Position numbers and translations under genes: made by a program
Part shown: piece by piece, positions 23,401 through 32,991 of the stretch
Layout of the letters: each line of letters starts with the position of its first letter
Position numbering within the stretch: the first letter of the stretch is position 1
Notes under the pieces: generated by a model
The model's input: the letters and a program-made list of their open reading frames with translations, nothing else
Database searches by the model: none
What the model was told of the DNA's origin: nothing
Source: Brooklawnia sp963780175
Lineage (GTDB): Bacteria; Actinomycetota; Actinomycetes; Propionibacteriales; Propionibacteriaceae
Reading direction: 5' to 3'
DNA length: 64,000 bases
Assembly (NCBI GenBank): GCA_963780175.1
Contig: CAWAAT010000001.1
Location: forward strand, 1 to 64,000

Positions 23401-25236
23401 ATGCCTGCTCCTTCGCCCGGCAGTACCGACCCTGCAAGCATCCGAAACTTCAGCATCATCGCCCACATTGATCATGGCAAGTCAACGCTGGCTGATCGGA
23501 TGTTGCAGTACACCGGGGTGCTGAACGAGCGGACCATGCGCGCGCAGTACCTGGACCGGATGGACATCGAGCGCGAACGTGGCATCACCATCAAGTCGCA
23601 AGCCGTCAGGATGCCGTGGGTCGCCAACGGCCAGGACTACGTCCTGAACATGATCGACACCCCCGGTCACGTGGACTTCACCTACGAGGTTTCCCGTTCG
23701 CTGGCGGCCTGCGAGGGAGCGCTGTTGATCGTGGACGCAGCCCAGGGTATTGAGGCCCAGACGTTGGCCAACCTGTATCTGGCGCTGGAGGCGGATCTGG
23801 CCATCATTCCGGTGCTCAACAAGATCGATCTGCCCGGGGCGCTGCCGGACAAGTACGGCCGGGAGTTGGCGTCCATCATCGGGTGCGACCCGGATGAGGT
23901 GCTGCGGGTCAGCGCCAAGACGGGCGAGGGTGTCGCAGCCCTGCTCGATCAGATCGTCCGCCAGGTACCGGCGCCGGTGGGCGACCCTGCCGCCTCGGCC
24001 CGCGCGCTCATCTTCGACTCGGTCTACGACGCGTATCGCGGTGTCGTCACCTACATCAGGGTCAAGGACGGTGCGATCAACCATCGCCAGCGCATCCTGA
24101 TGATGTCCACCAACGCCACCCACGAGGTCCTGGAGGTCGGGGTCATCTCGCCCGAACCGGTTAAGGCTGCGGGGTTGGGGGTCGGGGAGGTTGGCTACCT
24201 CATCACCGGTGTCAAGGACGTTCGGCAGTCCCGGGTCGGCGACACGGTGACGCTGAGCAGTCGACCGGCCACCCAGATGCTGGCCGGATACCGGCACCCT
24301 CAGCCGATGGTGTACGCCGGTATCTACCCGATCGACGGCGACGACTTCCCCGAGTTGCGCGAGGCGCTGGAGAAGCTGCAGCTCAACGACGCCGCGCTGA
24401 CCTTCGACCCGGAGACATCGGCTGCCCTCGGGTTCGGTTTCCGGATCGGGTTCCTCGGCCTGTTGCACATGGAGATCGTCCGGGAGCGCCTGGAGCGGGA
24501 GTTCAACCTTGACCTGATCAGCACCGCACCGAACGTGCACTACAAGGTGGTGATGGAGGACGGCACCGAGCACGAGGTGACCAATCCCTCCGAGTTCCCC
24601 GATGGCAAGGTCGCGGAGGTGCACGAGCCCGTCGTCAAGGCCACCATCCTCGCCCCGGCAGAGTACATCGGCACGATCATGGAACTGTGTCAGGCTCGCC
24701 GAGGCGTCCAGCAGGGCCTCGACTACCTGTCGGAGGACCGGGTCGAACTGCGCTACGAACTCCCGCTTGCCGAGATCGTCTTCGACTTCTTCGACGCCTT
24801 GAAGTCCCGCACCAAGGGCTACGCGTCCCTCGACTACAACGAGGCCGGCTCCCAGGTCGCCGACCTGGTCAAGGTGGACATCCTGTTGCACGGTGAGCCG
24901 GTCGACGCGTTCAGTTCGATCGTCCACAAGGACAAGGCCTACGCCTACGGGGTGGCCATGGCCTCAAAGCTCAAGGAACTCATCCCACGCCAGCAGTTCG
25001 AGGTTCCCGTGCAGGCCGCGGTGGGTGCCCGGGTGATCGCCCGCGAGACCATCCGGGCGATGCGCAAGGATGTCCTCGCCAAGTGCTACGGGGGAGACAT
25101 CACCCGCAAGCGCAAGCTGCTCGAGAAGCAGAAGGAGGGCAAGAAGCGCATGAAGATGGTGGGACGCGTGGAGGTCCCGCAGGAGGCCTTCGTTGCTGCC
25201 CTGTCGACCGGGGAGACCGGCAAGGACAAGAAGTAG
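23401..25236 (+). CDS. lepA: Elongation factor 4 (back-translocating GTPase LepA)
   Basis: A 611-residue translational GTPase that acts on stalled or mistranslocated ribosomes and in 30S assembly. G motifs are AHIDHGKST (21-29), DTPGH (87-91) and NKID (140-143), followed by EF-G-like domains and the LepA-specific C-terminus (DVLAKCYGGDITRKRKLLEKQ, residues about 558-578). It starts at the ATG at 23401; no strong ribosome site is seen. A GCTGGCG/CGCCAGC hairpin lies in the leader. hemW follows after 3 bases. Confidence 0.97.
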   Translation: MPAPSPGSTDPASIRNFSIIAHIDHGKSTLADRMLQYTGVLNERTMRAQYLDRMDIERERGITIKSQAVRMPWVANGQDYVLNMIDTPGHVDFTYEVSRSLAACEGALLIVDAAQGIEAQTLANLYLALEADLAIIPVLNKIDLPGALPDKYGRELASIIGCDPDEVLRVSAKTGEGVAALLDQIVRQVPAPVGDPAASARALIFDSVYDAYRGVVTYIRVKDGAINHRQRILMMSTNATHEVLEVGVISPEPVKAAGLGVGEVGYLITGVKDVRQSRVGDTVTLSSRPATQMLAGYRHPQPMVYAGIYPIDGDDFPELREALEKLQLNDAALTFDPETSAALGFGFRIGFLGLLHMEIVRERLEREFNLDLISTAPNVHYKVVMEDGTEHEVTNPSEFPDGKVAEVHEPVVKATILAPAEYIGTIMELCQARRGVQQGLDYLSEDRVELRYELPLAEIVFDFFDALKSRTKGYASLDYNEAGSQVADLVKVDILLHGEPVDAFSSIVHKDKAYAYGVAMASKLKELIPRQQFEVPVQAAVGARVIARETIRAMRKDVLAKCYGGDITRKRKLLEKQKEGKKRMKMVGRVEVPQEAFVAALSTGETGKDKK

Positions 25237-25239
25237 CCG

Positions 25240-26451
25240 ATGTCAGGTCCGCTACCCGACGGTGCGCCAGCACCTCGTGACGGGTCCCTGCCGGCGTCGG
25301 CGCTGGACGCCCTGGCGGCCACCACTCTCGGCTTCTACGTCCACGTGCCGTTCTGCCGGGTGCGGTGCGGCTACTGCGACTTCAACACCTACACGGCCGG
25401 CCAGTTGGGTCCCGGTGGAGGACGCCAGGACTGGCTGGTCGCGGCACACGCCGAGGTCGACCTGGCCGCCCGGGCGTTGGGCCCTGGCGCGCCTGCGGTG
25501 TCGACGATCTTCTTCGGTGGGGGCACGCCGACGCTGATGAGCCCAGCTCAGTTGGGCGAGCTGGTTGCTCACATCGGCAGTTCCTTCGGGCTCCTCGAGC
25601 ACGCCGAGGTGACCACAGAGGCCAACCCCGAGACCGTGGGGCCCCAGGAACTGGCCGGTTTGCGGGCCGGTGGCATCAACCGGTTGAGTCTCGGCATGCA
25701 GTCGGCGGTGCCACGTGTGCTCGCCACCCTCGACCGGAGCCACACGCCGGGCAGGGCCCTCGAGGTGGTGGCGCAGGCCAGGGCTGCGGGTTTCGAGCAC
25801 GTCAGCCTCGACCTCATCTACGGAACCCCCGGTGAGGCCGAGCCCGACTGGCAGGCCAGCCTCGACGCGGTCACCTCGGCCGATGTCGACCACGTGTCCG
25901 CCTACGCGCTGGTGATCGAACCGGGCACCGCGATGAGCCGCAAGGTGGCCCGTGGCCAGCTCGACGGCGTCGATGAGGACGTCCAGGCCGACCGTTACCT
26001 GGCGGCCGAACGCCACTTGGTGGCCGCCGGATTCACCAACTACGAGGTCAGCAACTGGTGCCTGGGCCCCGACAACCGTTCGCGTCACAACCTCGCCTAC
26101 TGGCAGGGGGCCAACTGGTGGGGGATCGGTCCGGGTGCTCATTCGCACGTCGGCGGAGTCCGGTGGTGGAACCGCAAACACCCCGTTGGATACGCCGCAG
26201 CGCTGGCGTCCGGCGTCAGCCCCGCCCAGGCCCGTGAGGTGCTGACCTCCTCTGAGCGCCGCGTGGAGAGAGTTCTGCTGGAGTTGCGGATCGCCGAGGG
26301 CCTGCCACTGGGGGTGCTGACCACCTCGGAGCGCTCACGCCTCACTTACTTCATCGACCGAGGCCTCGTCCTGATCTCAGATGGCCATGCCCGGCTGACA
26401 CTGCAGGGGCGGCTGCTCGCTGACGCGGTGATTCGGGATCTGCTGGACTGA
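25240..26451 (+). CDS. hemW: HemW-like radical SAM heme chaperone
   Basis: A 403-residue radical SAM protein. The cluster-binding cysteines are C39, C43 and C46 in HVPFCRVRCGYCDFN. GGGTPTLM follows near 92, then TTEANPETV and NRLSLGMQS, and a C-terminal winged domain. HemW binds heme and passes it to respiratory proteins. It was long annotated as oxygen-independent coproporphyrinogen oxidase; the missing fourth cysteine after CXXXCXXC (here CDF) favours HemW. It lies directly after lepA, the normal order. Confidence 0.92.
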   Translation: MSGPLPDGAPAPRDGSLPASALDALAATTLGFYVHVPFCRVRCGYCDFNTYTAGQLGPGGGRQDWLVAAHAEVDLAARALGPGAPAVSTIFFGGGTPTLMSPAQLGELVAHIGSSFGLLEHAEVTTEANPETVGPQELAGLRAGGINRLSLGMQSAVPRVLATLDRSHTPGRALEVVAQARAAGFEHVSLDLIYGTPGEAEPDWQASLDAVTSADVDHVSAYALVIEPGTAMSRKVARGQLDGVDEDVQADRYLAAERHLVAAGFTNYEVSNWCLGPDNRSRHNLAYWQGANWWGIGPGAHSHVGGVRWWNRKHPVGYAAALASGVSPAQAREVLTSSERRVERVLLELRIAEGLPLGVLTTSERSRLTYFIDRGLVLISDGHARLTLQGRLLADAVIRDLLD

Positions 26452-26477
26452 GGCCCCAGCGAATCGGAGGCACCCGG

Positions 26478-26483
26478 TACCCT
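26478..26483 (+). promoter_or_regulatory. -10 of the DUF3097 gene (leaderless)
   Basis: TACCCT lies 7 bases before the GTG at 26491, fixing that start. Confidence 0.5.
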
Positions 26484-26490
26484 TCACCAA

Positions 26491-27354
26491 GTGACCAACC
26501 GACCAGTTGACCGCTACGGCCGTGACGTCCTGGACCCACGAACGGCGCAGCGTTCGCGTCCCACCACCGTTGACGTCCCAATGGAGCTCGGCATGGTGGT
26601 CGAGGATCCCGCCTCCGGTTTCGTCGGTGAGATCATGGGCTGGGAGAACGGTGTGGTGATCCTGGAGGATCGCCGCGGCAAGCGTCGGACCTTCCCGGTC
26701 GGCCCCGGGTTCTGGCTGGACGGCAAACCCGTCGCCCTTCGCATCCCGCCTCGCACCGGCTCGACCCGGCATTACACCGCCTCAGGTTCGCGGGTGGGCT
26801 CACAGCGTCCGGCCAGGGTCGCATTGCCCAGTCGCATCTACGTCGAGGGTCGACACGACGCCGAACTGGTCGAGAAGATCTGGGGCTCCGACCTGCGCCA
26901 CGTCGGGGTCGTGGTGGAGTACCTGGGCGGTGTGGACGATCTGGTCGGCATCGTGGCCGAGTTCCGTCCAGAACCCGGACGTCGGCTGGGCGTACTGGTC
27001 GATCACCTGGTCACCGGCAGCAAGGAACAGCGGATCGCAGTCGACGTGGCCCGTGGTGGCTACGGGGACGTGGTGCGGATCGCCGGTCACCGGTTCATCG
27101 ACATCTGGCAGGCGATCCGTCCTGAGGTGCTGGGCATCAAGATGTGGCCCCAGGTACCGAAGGACGTGGATTTCAAGAAGGGCACGTTGGCCGCTCTGGG
27201 TCTGCCACACAAGGATCAGGCCGACATCGCCAGGGCCTGGCAGTCGATGCTGGCCCGGGTGCGGACCTTCCGCGATCTGGACCCGGACCTCATCCGTGAG
27301 GTCGAGAAGCTCATCGACTTCGTCACCCAGGATCACCTGACCGAGCTCGAGTGA
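26491..27354 (+). CDS. DUF3097 family protein
   Basis: A 287-residue soluble protein of the actinobacterial DUF3097 family. It opens RPVDRYGRDVLDP, carries GFVGEIMGWENGVVILEDRRGK near 45, then PSRIYVEGRHDAELVEKIWG near 112, which resembles a Toprim-like start. It ends with RTFRDLDPDLIREVEKLIDFVTQDHL. The function is unknown. It sits after hemW, as in other actinobacteria. Confidence 0.88.
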   Translation: MTNRPVDRYGRDVLDPRTAQRSRPTTVDVPMELGMVVEDPASGFVGEIMGWENGVVILEDRRGKRRTFPVGPGFWLDGKPVALRIPPRTGSTRHYTASGSRVGSQRPARVALPSRIYVEGRHDAELVEKIWGSDLRHVGVVVEYLGGVDDLVGIVAEFRPEPGRRLGVLVDHLVTGSKEQRIAVDVARGGYGDVVRIAGHRFIDIWQAIRPEVLGIKMWPQVPKDVDFKKGTLAALGLPHKDQADIARAWQSMLARVRTFRDLDPDLIREVEKLIDFVTQDHLTELE

Positions 27355-27444
27355 GGCGGCGGGCGGCGGCTGTCCTCGGACTGCCGCAGACACCTCACCG
27401 TCCACGGCGGGTTGCCGGAGACGAGCAGTTCCTCGCCCATGGGT

Positions 27445-27450
27445 TATCCT
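27445..27450 (+). promoter_or_regulatory. -10 of glgX (leaderless)
   Basis: TATCCT lies 7 bases before the ATG at 27458. Confidence 0.5.
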
Positions 27451-27457
27451 CGTCCGC

Positions 27458-29884
27458 ATGATCAAACACAGTCCGGGCGACCCCGTCACCCCGCTTGCAC
27501 CCGAACTGTGGGCCTTGGGCGGGTGGCCCCTGGGGGCCTCGCACGACCTGCAGAAGCACCTCACCTCGTTTGCCGTCTACGCTCCCGCTGCCACGCGGGT
27601 GCTTCTCGAGCTGTATCCGGCGGCGGTGGGTGAGGATGCGAACTACCGCATCGATGCGGTTCGCTCCAAGGGTGGCATCTGGCGTGCCCAACTGCTGGGG
27701 GTCGGCCCGGGCGATCTGTACGCCTACCGTTGTTGGGGACGCAACTGGGAGGTCGACCCGCAGTGGGAACCGGGGACGCTGCTCGGTTTCCTGTCGGATC
27801 GCGACGTCGACGGCAACCACTTCAACCCCAACAAGGTGCTGCTCGACCCCTACACCCGCGAAGTCAGTCACGTCCCTCTGAGCCCGTTGGTCACCCAGGC
27901 GGGAGCCGACCACGCGGTGTTCGCCACCGGAGGCGGCGACTACCGTGGGCAGCCATGCCGGACCGTCGACTCCGGACCCTTCGCCCCCAAGGGCGTGGTC
28001 ATTCACGACAACACGAGCACCGGCGCGCCTCCGGATCGCCCGGCCCAGGACGTCACCATCTACGAGGCGCACGTCAAGAACCTGACCATGCACCCCTCGG
28101 CGAGCAGGCTGGGAGACCTGTTGGCGGGGGAAGCGATGTTCGACGAGGTGCGCAACGTCCCCGCTGAGCTCCGCGGCACCTACGCAGGTGCCGCCTACCT
28201 GGCTCCGTATCTGAAGGGACTCGGGTTCACGACCATCGAATTGTTGCCCGTTCACGAGACCGACTCTGATCAAGTGGGCGCCGCAAGCGGAGAGACCAAT
28301 CACTGGGGCTACCAGACGGTCGGCTTCTTCGCGCCCAATCGTGATTACGCCCACGACAAGAGTCCCGGCGGGCCAACCCGCGAGTTCAAGGAGATGGTGC
28401 GGGCGTTCCATGAGCACGGCATCGAGGTCTATCTGGACGTCGTCTACAACCACACCGCTGAGGGTGGCAACTGGGGCGGAGATCCGGACACGGTCGCTCT
28501 CACCAGCTTCGGCGGCTTCGCGACGACGATGTACTACGACCTCACCTCGGACGGTCGGATCGTCGACGGTGCGACTGGTTCCGCGAACCAGACCAACTTC
28601 TCGCACCGGACGATGTGCGATCTGGTGATGAGTTCGCTGAGTTACTGGCACACCCTGATGGGAGTGGACGGGTTTCGCTTCGACCTCGCCACCGTGCTGG
28701 GACGCTTCCCGGACGCCGCCGACAAGGACGACATGGCCGCCCGCAGGCGCTTCTTCAACGCCCACCCCCTGTTGCGGGAGGTGGTCGATCTGGCCGAAGA
28801 GCGTGACATTGAGGTCATCGCGGAGGCGTGGGATCTCTGGGGTTACGAGGTAGGTAACTTCCCCTCAGGATGGGGCGAGTGGAACGGGCGTTTCAGGGAC
28901 GCGATGCGCCACTACCTCAAGGGCGACGGGAACACCCGTGCCTTCATCGAACTGCTCAACGGCGACTGGCTGCATTTCAACGACAACTCCGGCCCGCAGA
29001 AGTCCATCAACTTCCTCACGGCGCACGACGGTTTCACGATGTTCGACCTGGTCAGCTTCACCCAGAAGGACAACGCCCAGCCCCACCCCTTCGGACCGTC
29101 GGACGGCGGAACCGACTACAACGTTTCCTGGGACTCGGACGGCAACCACGCGCTGAGACGGACGCGCTGGCGCAACAACTGGTTGATCACGATGATGGCC
29201 AGGGGTGTGCCCATGGTGGTCAGTGGTGATGAGTACGGCCGCACCCAGAACGGCAACAACAACCCGTGGAACCTCAACACCATTGGCATGTGGAACAACT
29301 GGGCCCAACTGGCGTCCAACACCCCCACCCGGCTACCCGTTGACCCTGACGACCCGGACGGACCAACCTATTACGACGTGGTGGGGGTCTGCGACTCTGA
29401 ACCCACGGTCAACCCGCTGTTCAGGTTCGCCCAGTATGTCGCGAGGCTGCGAGAACTCGACCCGACTCTGCGCCAGAAGGCCTGGGGCGACGGCAAACTC
29501 GACAGCGACAACGTGAGCTACCTCTATTACAAGCCCGACCTCAACGGTCCGCCCGGGCCTTCCGACCGGCTGCTCACCGTGCTCATCAACGGCACCGGCA
29601 TAGGCGGCACCGACTATCTGGTGATGGTGAACATGTACACGCATCGGGCGGTGTTCCGCATCCCTGACGTCGCCGATATCCAGCGCCCCACCCTCAGGTG
29701 GCACCGCATCATCGACACCGCCCCTTGGGCCGAGCCGCACAACAACTCCTGGGCGCCGGCCGACGGCAAGGTGGTGGCAGGTGAGTACACGGTCGAACCG
29801 TGGTCGATCACTGTCCTGGCCGCAGCCTCAGAGACCTCGCCGCTGTTCCACGACGCGCGTTTCGACTCTGTTGTGCAGGACTGA
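27458..29884 (+). CDS. glgX: Glycogen debranching enzyme (GlgX/isoamylase, GH13)
   Basis: Cleaves alpha-1,6 branches of glycogen. At 808 residues it has an N-terminal CBM48-like domain (SFAVYAPAATRVLLELY), then the GH13 barrel: DVVYNHTAEG near 327, GFRFDLATVLG with nucleophile Asp near 409, VIAEAWD with the acid Glu near 455 and FLTAHDG with Asp near 523, followed by a beta-sandwich. It is somewhat longer than E. coli GlgX. The start is set by a leaderless -10. The IMPase gene follows within 5 bases. Confidence 0.9.
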   Translation: MIKHSPGDPVTPLAPELWALGGWPLGASHDLQKHLTSFAVYAPAATRVLLELYPAAVGEDANYRIDAVRSKGGIWRAQLLGVGPGDLYAYRCWGRNWEVDPQWEPGTLLGFLSDRDVDGNHFNPNKVLLDPYTREVSHVPLSPLVTQAGADHAVFATGGGDYRGQPCRTVDSGPFAPKGVVIHDNTSTGAPPDRPAQDVTIYEAHVKNLTMHPSASRLGDLLAGEAMFDEVRNVPAELRGTYAGAAYLAPYLKGLGFTTIELLPVHETDSDQVGAASGETNHWGYQTVGFFAPNRDYAHDKSPGGPTREFKEMVRAFHEHGIEVYLDVVYNHTAEGGNWGGDPDTVALTSFGGFATTMYYDLTSDGRIVDGATGSANQTNFSHRTMCDLVMSSLSYWHTLMGVDGFRFDLATVLGRFPDAADKDDMAARRRFFNAHPLLREVVDLAEERDIEVIAEAWDLWGYEVGNFPSGWGEWNGRFRDAMRHYLKGDGNTRAFIELLNGDWLHFNDNSGPQKSINFLTAHDGFTMFDLVSFTQKDNAQPHPFGPSDGGTDYNVSWDSDGNHALRRTRWRNNWLITMMARGVPMVVSGDEYGRTQNGNNNPWNLNTIGMWNNWAQLASNTPTRLPVDPDDPDGPTYYDVVGVCDSEPTVNPLFRFAQYVARLRELDPTLRQKAWGDGKLDSDNVSYLYYKPDLNGPPGPSDRLLTVLINGTGIGGTDYLVMVNMYTHRAVFRIPDVADIQRPTLRWHRIIDTAPWAEPHNNSWAPADGKVVAGEYTVEPWSITVLAAASETSPLFHDARFDSVVQD

Positions 29885-29888
29885 CAGG

Positions 29889-30683
29889 ATGGCTCACATG
29901 CAGACCGACGAGCTGCTCCAGCTCATCACCGAGGTTGCGGCTCAAGTGATCACGCCGCGCTTCCGGGCTCTGGGTGCCGCCGAGATCGACGAGAAGTCTC
30001 CGGGGGACTATGTCACGGTGGCCGACCGTGAGGCCGAGGTGCTCATCACCGCAGCGCTGTTGGCGAGGTCGCCGCGCGCTCTGGTCGTGGGGGAGGAAGC
30101 CGCGCACGCCGATCCGGGACTTGTCAGGGGGCTCGCCTCTGCCGAGCACGCCTACACCGTTGACCCGGTCGATGGCACCACCAACTTCGTCAGGGGTTCG
30201 CCGCGCTATGCGGTGATGGTGGCCGAACTGCGTCGGGGCGAGGTGACCAGGTCATGGATCTGGCAGCCGGAGATGCAGGTGGCCTACGTGGCGGAGCGTG
30301 GTGCCGGGCTCTACCGCAACGAAGTGCGCGTCAGCCGCCCCGACGCACCGCTGCCGCCTCGGGGCGCCACCACTCGCCGGTCCTGGCGACACTTCGAGTC
30401 CTTCGGACAACTCGACCCCGTGCTGGACACCAACTACTGTGCCGGTTTTGACTACTCGCAACTGGTGGACGGCGAGGTGGACTACTTCACTTACCTGAGG
30501 CCGAAACCGTGGGACCACCTGCCCGGATCGCTGATGCTCGACGAAATCGGTGGCGCGAGCATCGACGCGCAGGGTCAGCCCTACGGGCCGTCCACCGGGG
30601 CCGAGGCCACCATCATCACCGCCAGTTCTCCGGAGCTCGCCCGGCAGGTGGCCGGCTTCTGGCGTCCTGCGCCCCGCGGTTGA
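29889..30683 (+). CDS. Inositol monophosphatase-family protein
   Basis: A 264-residue Mg-dependent phosphatase. The metal-site motifs are GDYVTVADREAE near 38, GEEAAHAD near 74, VDPVDGTTNFVRG near 95 and WDHLPGSLMLDEIGG near 211; the last has LPG where the family usually has AAG/APG. Substrates in this family include inositol phosphate, histidinol phosphate and fructose bisphosphate, and cannot be decided here. ATG 29889 or the in-frame ATG 29898 (AGGA 8 bases upstream) may be used. Probably co-transcribed with glgX. Confidence 0.85.
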   Translation: MAHMQTDELLQLITEVAAQVITPRFRALGAAEIDEKSPGDYVTVADREAEVLITAALLARSPRALVVGEEAAHADPGLVRGLASAEHAYTVDPVDGTTNFVRGSPRYAVMVAELRRGEVTRSWIWQPEMQVAYVAERGAGLYRNEVRVSRPDAPLPPRGATTRRSWRHFESFGQLDPVLDTNYCAGFDYSQLVDGEVDYFTYLRPKPWDHLPGSLMLDEIGGASIDAQGQPYGPSTGAEATIITASSPELARQVAGFWRPAPRG

Positions 30684-30736
30684 GACTCCGCCGCAGGCAG
30701 CGGGTAGGATTGGCACTCGGAAACTCTGAGTGCCAG
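30680..30736 (+). promoter_or_regulatory. hrcA promoter with CIRCE operator
   Basis: TTGAGA (30680-30685) and TAGGAT (30705-30710) form a -35/-10 pair with a 19-base spacer. The inverted repeat TTGGCACTC (30710-30718) - 9 bases - GAGTGCCAG (30728-30736) matches the CIRCE element (TTAGCACTC-N9-GAGTGCTAA), the HrcA binding site, placed over the start point. The operon should therefore be autoregulated and heat-inducible. Confidence 0.9.
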
Positions 30737-30758
30737 AATCGATGGTGAGGGGGGAGTC

Positions 30759-31769
30759 GTGGACGATCGCAAGCTGGAGGTACTGCGCGCCATCGTCACC
30801 GACTACGTTTCCACTCAGGAGCCGGTCGGATCAAAGGCCTTGGTGGAGAGGCACCGCCTCGACGTTTCGCCGGCGACCATCCGCAACGACATGGCTGCCC
30901 TGGAGGAGGAGGGGTACCTCATCCAGCCGCACACCTCAGCCGGTCGGGTGCCGACCGACAAGGGGTACCGGCTCTTCGTCGACCGGTTGGCCATGGTCAA
31001 ACCCCTTTCTACCGCCGAACGACAGGCAATCTCGACCTTCCTGGCGGGTGCGGCCGACATCGACGAGATCGTGCACCGGACAGTCAGACTGTTGGCCCAA
31101 CTCACCCGCCAGGTGGCGATCGTCCAGTACCCCATGGTTCGCTCGACCACCCTGCGACACGTCGAACTGGTCAGCCTCAACGCCGACCGGGTGTTGGTGA
31201 TCCTCATCGACTCCACCGGACGCATCGACCAGCGTTCGCTGGTGCTACCCGAGCACACGGACGCCGAACTGGACGGCTGGCGTGCGCGACTGAATGCGCG
31301 AGTCCTCGGACGGACCCACCGGGAAGCCGACGCAGCCCTCAGTTCGATCGACGAGACGGGGCTTGATCCGGACCGATCGTCACGGGTGATCGGAGCGGTT
31401 CGGGCCATGCTGGAGTCCGATCGCTCCTCGGAGGTTCTGGTGGCTGGCGTGCCCAACCTGACGCGCTACGGCGCGTCCTACCAAGGCGCGATCCGCCCGG
31501 TTCTGGAGGCCCTCGAGGAGCAGGTTGTGCTGTTGAAGCTGCTGGGGGACGCGGTGTCCGAACGTCCCGGTGACGTGGCTGTCCGAATCGGGCAGGAGAA
31601 CCCCTACGCGCCGTTGCACACCACCTCGTTGGTGGCCAGCGGCTATGGTCCGGACGAGGCGTGGGCCTCGCTCGGGGTGGTCGGCCCCACCTACATGGAC
31701 TACCCGTCCACCATTGCGGCCGTGCGTGCAGTAGCGCGCTACCTCGGCCGTTTTCTGGCAGAAGGATGA
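30759..31769 (+). CDS. hrcA: Heat-inducible transcription repressor HrcA
   Basis: The 336-residue repressor of class I heat-shock genes. The N-terminal winged helix is VTDYVSTQEPVGSKALVERH and VSPATIRNDMAALEEEGYL, followed by PHTSAGRVPTDKGYR, the family signature. A GAF-like dimer domain and the C-terminal SVVGPTYMDYP-type end (here GVVGPTYMDYPSTIAAVRAV) complete it. GTG start after GAGGGGGGAG. A CIRCE site lies just upstream, and dnaJ follows in the same operon. Confidence 0.96.
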   Translation: MDDRKLEVLRAIVTDYVSTQEPVGSKALVERHRLDVSPATIRNDMAALEEEGYLIQPHTSAGRVPTDKGYRLFVDRLAMVKPLSTAERQAISTFLAGAADIDEIVHRTVRLLAQLTRQVAIVQYPMVRSTTLRHVELVSLNADRVLVILIDSTGRIDQRSLVLPEHTDAELDGWRARLNARVLGRTHREADAALSSIDETGLDPDRSSRVIGAVRAMLESDRSSEVLVAGVPNLTRYGASYQGAIRPVLEALEEQVVLLKLLGDAVSERPGDVAVRIGQENPYAPLHTTSLVASGYGPDEAWASLGVVGPTYMDYPSTIAAVRAVARYLGRFLAEG

Positions 31770-31782
31770 ACGAAGACCAACA

Positions 31783-32991
31783 ATGAGTGCCCCTGACTAC
31801 TACGAGATCCTCGGCGTGCCCCGGGACGCCAGCGCCGACCAGATCAAGAAGGCCTACCGCCGGATGGCCATGAAGGTTCATCCCGACGTGGCCACCGACC
31901 CGGACGCCGAGGAGAAGTTCAAGAAGGTCAACGAGGCCTATGAGGTCTTGAGTGACCCCAACAAGAAGTCGATTTTCGATCGCGGCGGCGACCCGATGGG
32001 GTCCGGAGCCGGTGACCCGTTCGGCAACATGGGAGGGTTCGGCGGGTTCGGATCGTTCACGGGTCAGGGCTTCGACATCGGCGACTTGTTCGGGGCGATG
32101 TTCGGGGCTCAGTCCGCCGGCCGTGGACCGAAGTCTCGCGTGCGGCGGGGCCAGGATCAGTTGGTGCGTGCCCGGCTGACGCTGTCGGAAGCCGTGTTCG
32201 GAGTAACCAAGCCGGTGAAGTTCGACACCTACGTGGTCTGTGTCGCGTGCAATGGTGGGGGAGCAGCCAGCAACCGCGAACCGGTCACGTGTACCCAATG
32301 TCATGGCCGGGGCGAGGTCGTCGTGTCGCAGCGCTCGATCCTGGGGGAGATCCGCACGGCGCAGCCGTGCCCCGCCTGCCAGGGCTACGGCAACGTCATT
32401 CCCGAACCGTGCACGGAGTGCTCGGGTCAGGGGCGGGTCCCGCATTCCCGGACGGTCAACGTGAAGATTCCCGGCGGGGTGGACACCGGCAACCGCGTCC
32501 ACCTGCAGGGACAGGCCGAGGTCGGTCCCGGTGGGGGGCCGGCCGGGGATCTGTACGTCGAGATTCAGGTGCAACCGCACGAGGTCTTCCGCCGCGACCA
32601 CGACAACCTCGAGATGGTCGTCAAGCTGCCGATGAGCCTGGCGGCGCTCGGTACCGATGTCGACATCGACACCCTCGAGTCCGAACTGCCGGACTGCCCC
32701 GAGGATCGTCGCCTCGTCCACCTCGACGTCCCGGCCGGTACCCAGTCCGGCACCCGGCTGGTCGTCAAGGGTCACGGCGTGCCCAGCCTGCGGGCCAACC
32801 GCCGAGGTGAGACGGCACGCGGTGATCTGGGCGTCACGCTGCTCGTCCAGACCCCGACGAAGCTCGACTCCGAGCAACGGGAGTTGCTGGCCAGGCTCGC
32901 CCAACTACGCGGCGAGGCGGCTGGTGAGGTGCAGTCCAAGCATGAGGAGAAGCGCTTCTTCGACCGTCTGAAGGACGCGTTCAACGCATGA
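31783..32991 (+). CDS. dnaJ: Chaperone DnaJ (DnaJ2 type)
   Basis: Co-chaperone of DnaK. The 402-residue protein has the J domain with HPD near 33-35, a Gly/Phe-rich linker (about 70-105) and four zinc repeats: CVACNGGG, CTQCHGRG, CPACQGYG and CTECSGQG (about 148-210). The C-terminal substrate domains follow. Its place behind hrcA marks the heat-shock DnaJ2 copy of actinobacteria, not the copy in the dnaK operon. It overlaps rsmE by 4 bases. Confidence 0.96.
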   Translation: MSAPDYYEILGVPRDASADQIKKAYRRMAMKVHPDVATDPDAEEKFKKVNEAYEVLSDPNKKSIFDRGGDPMGSGAGDPFGNMGGFGGFGSFTGQGFDIGDLFGAMFGAQSAGRGPKSRVRRGQDQLVRARLTLSEAVFGVTKPVKFDTYVVCVACNGGGAASNREPVTCTQCHGRGEVVVSQRSILGEIRTAQPCPACQGYGNVIPEPCTECSGQGRVPHSRTVNVKIPGGVDTGNRVHLQGQAEVGPGGGPAGDLYVEIQVQPHEVFRRDHDNLEMVVKLPMSLAALGTDVDIDTLESELPDCPEDRRLVHLDVPAGTQSGTRLVVKGHGVPSLRANRRGETARGDLGVTLLVQTPTKLDSEQRELLARLAQLRGEAAGEVQSKHEEKRFFDRLKDAFNA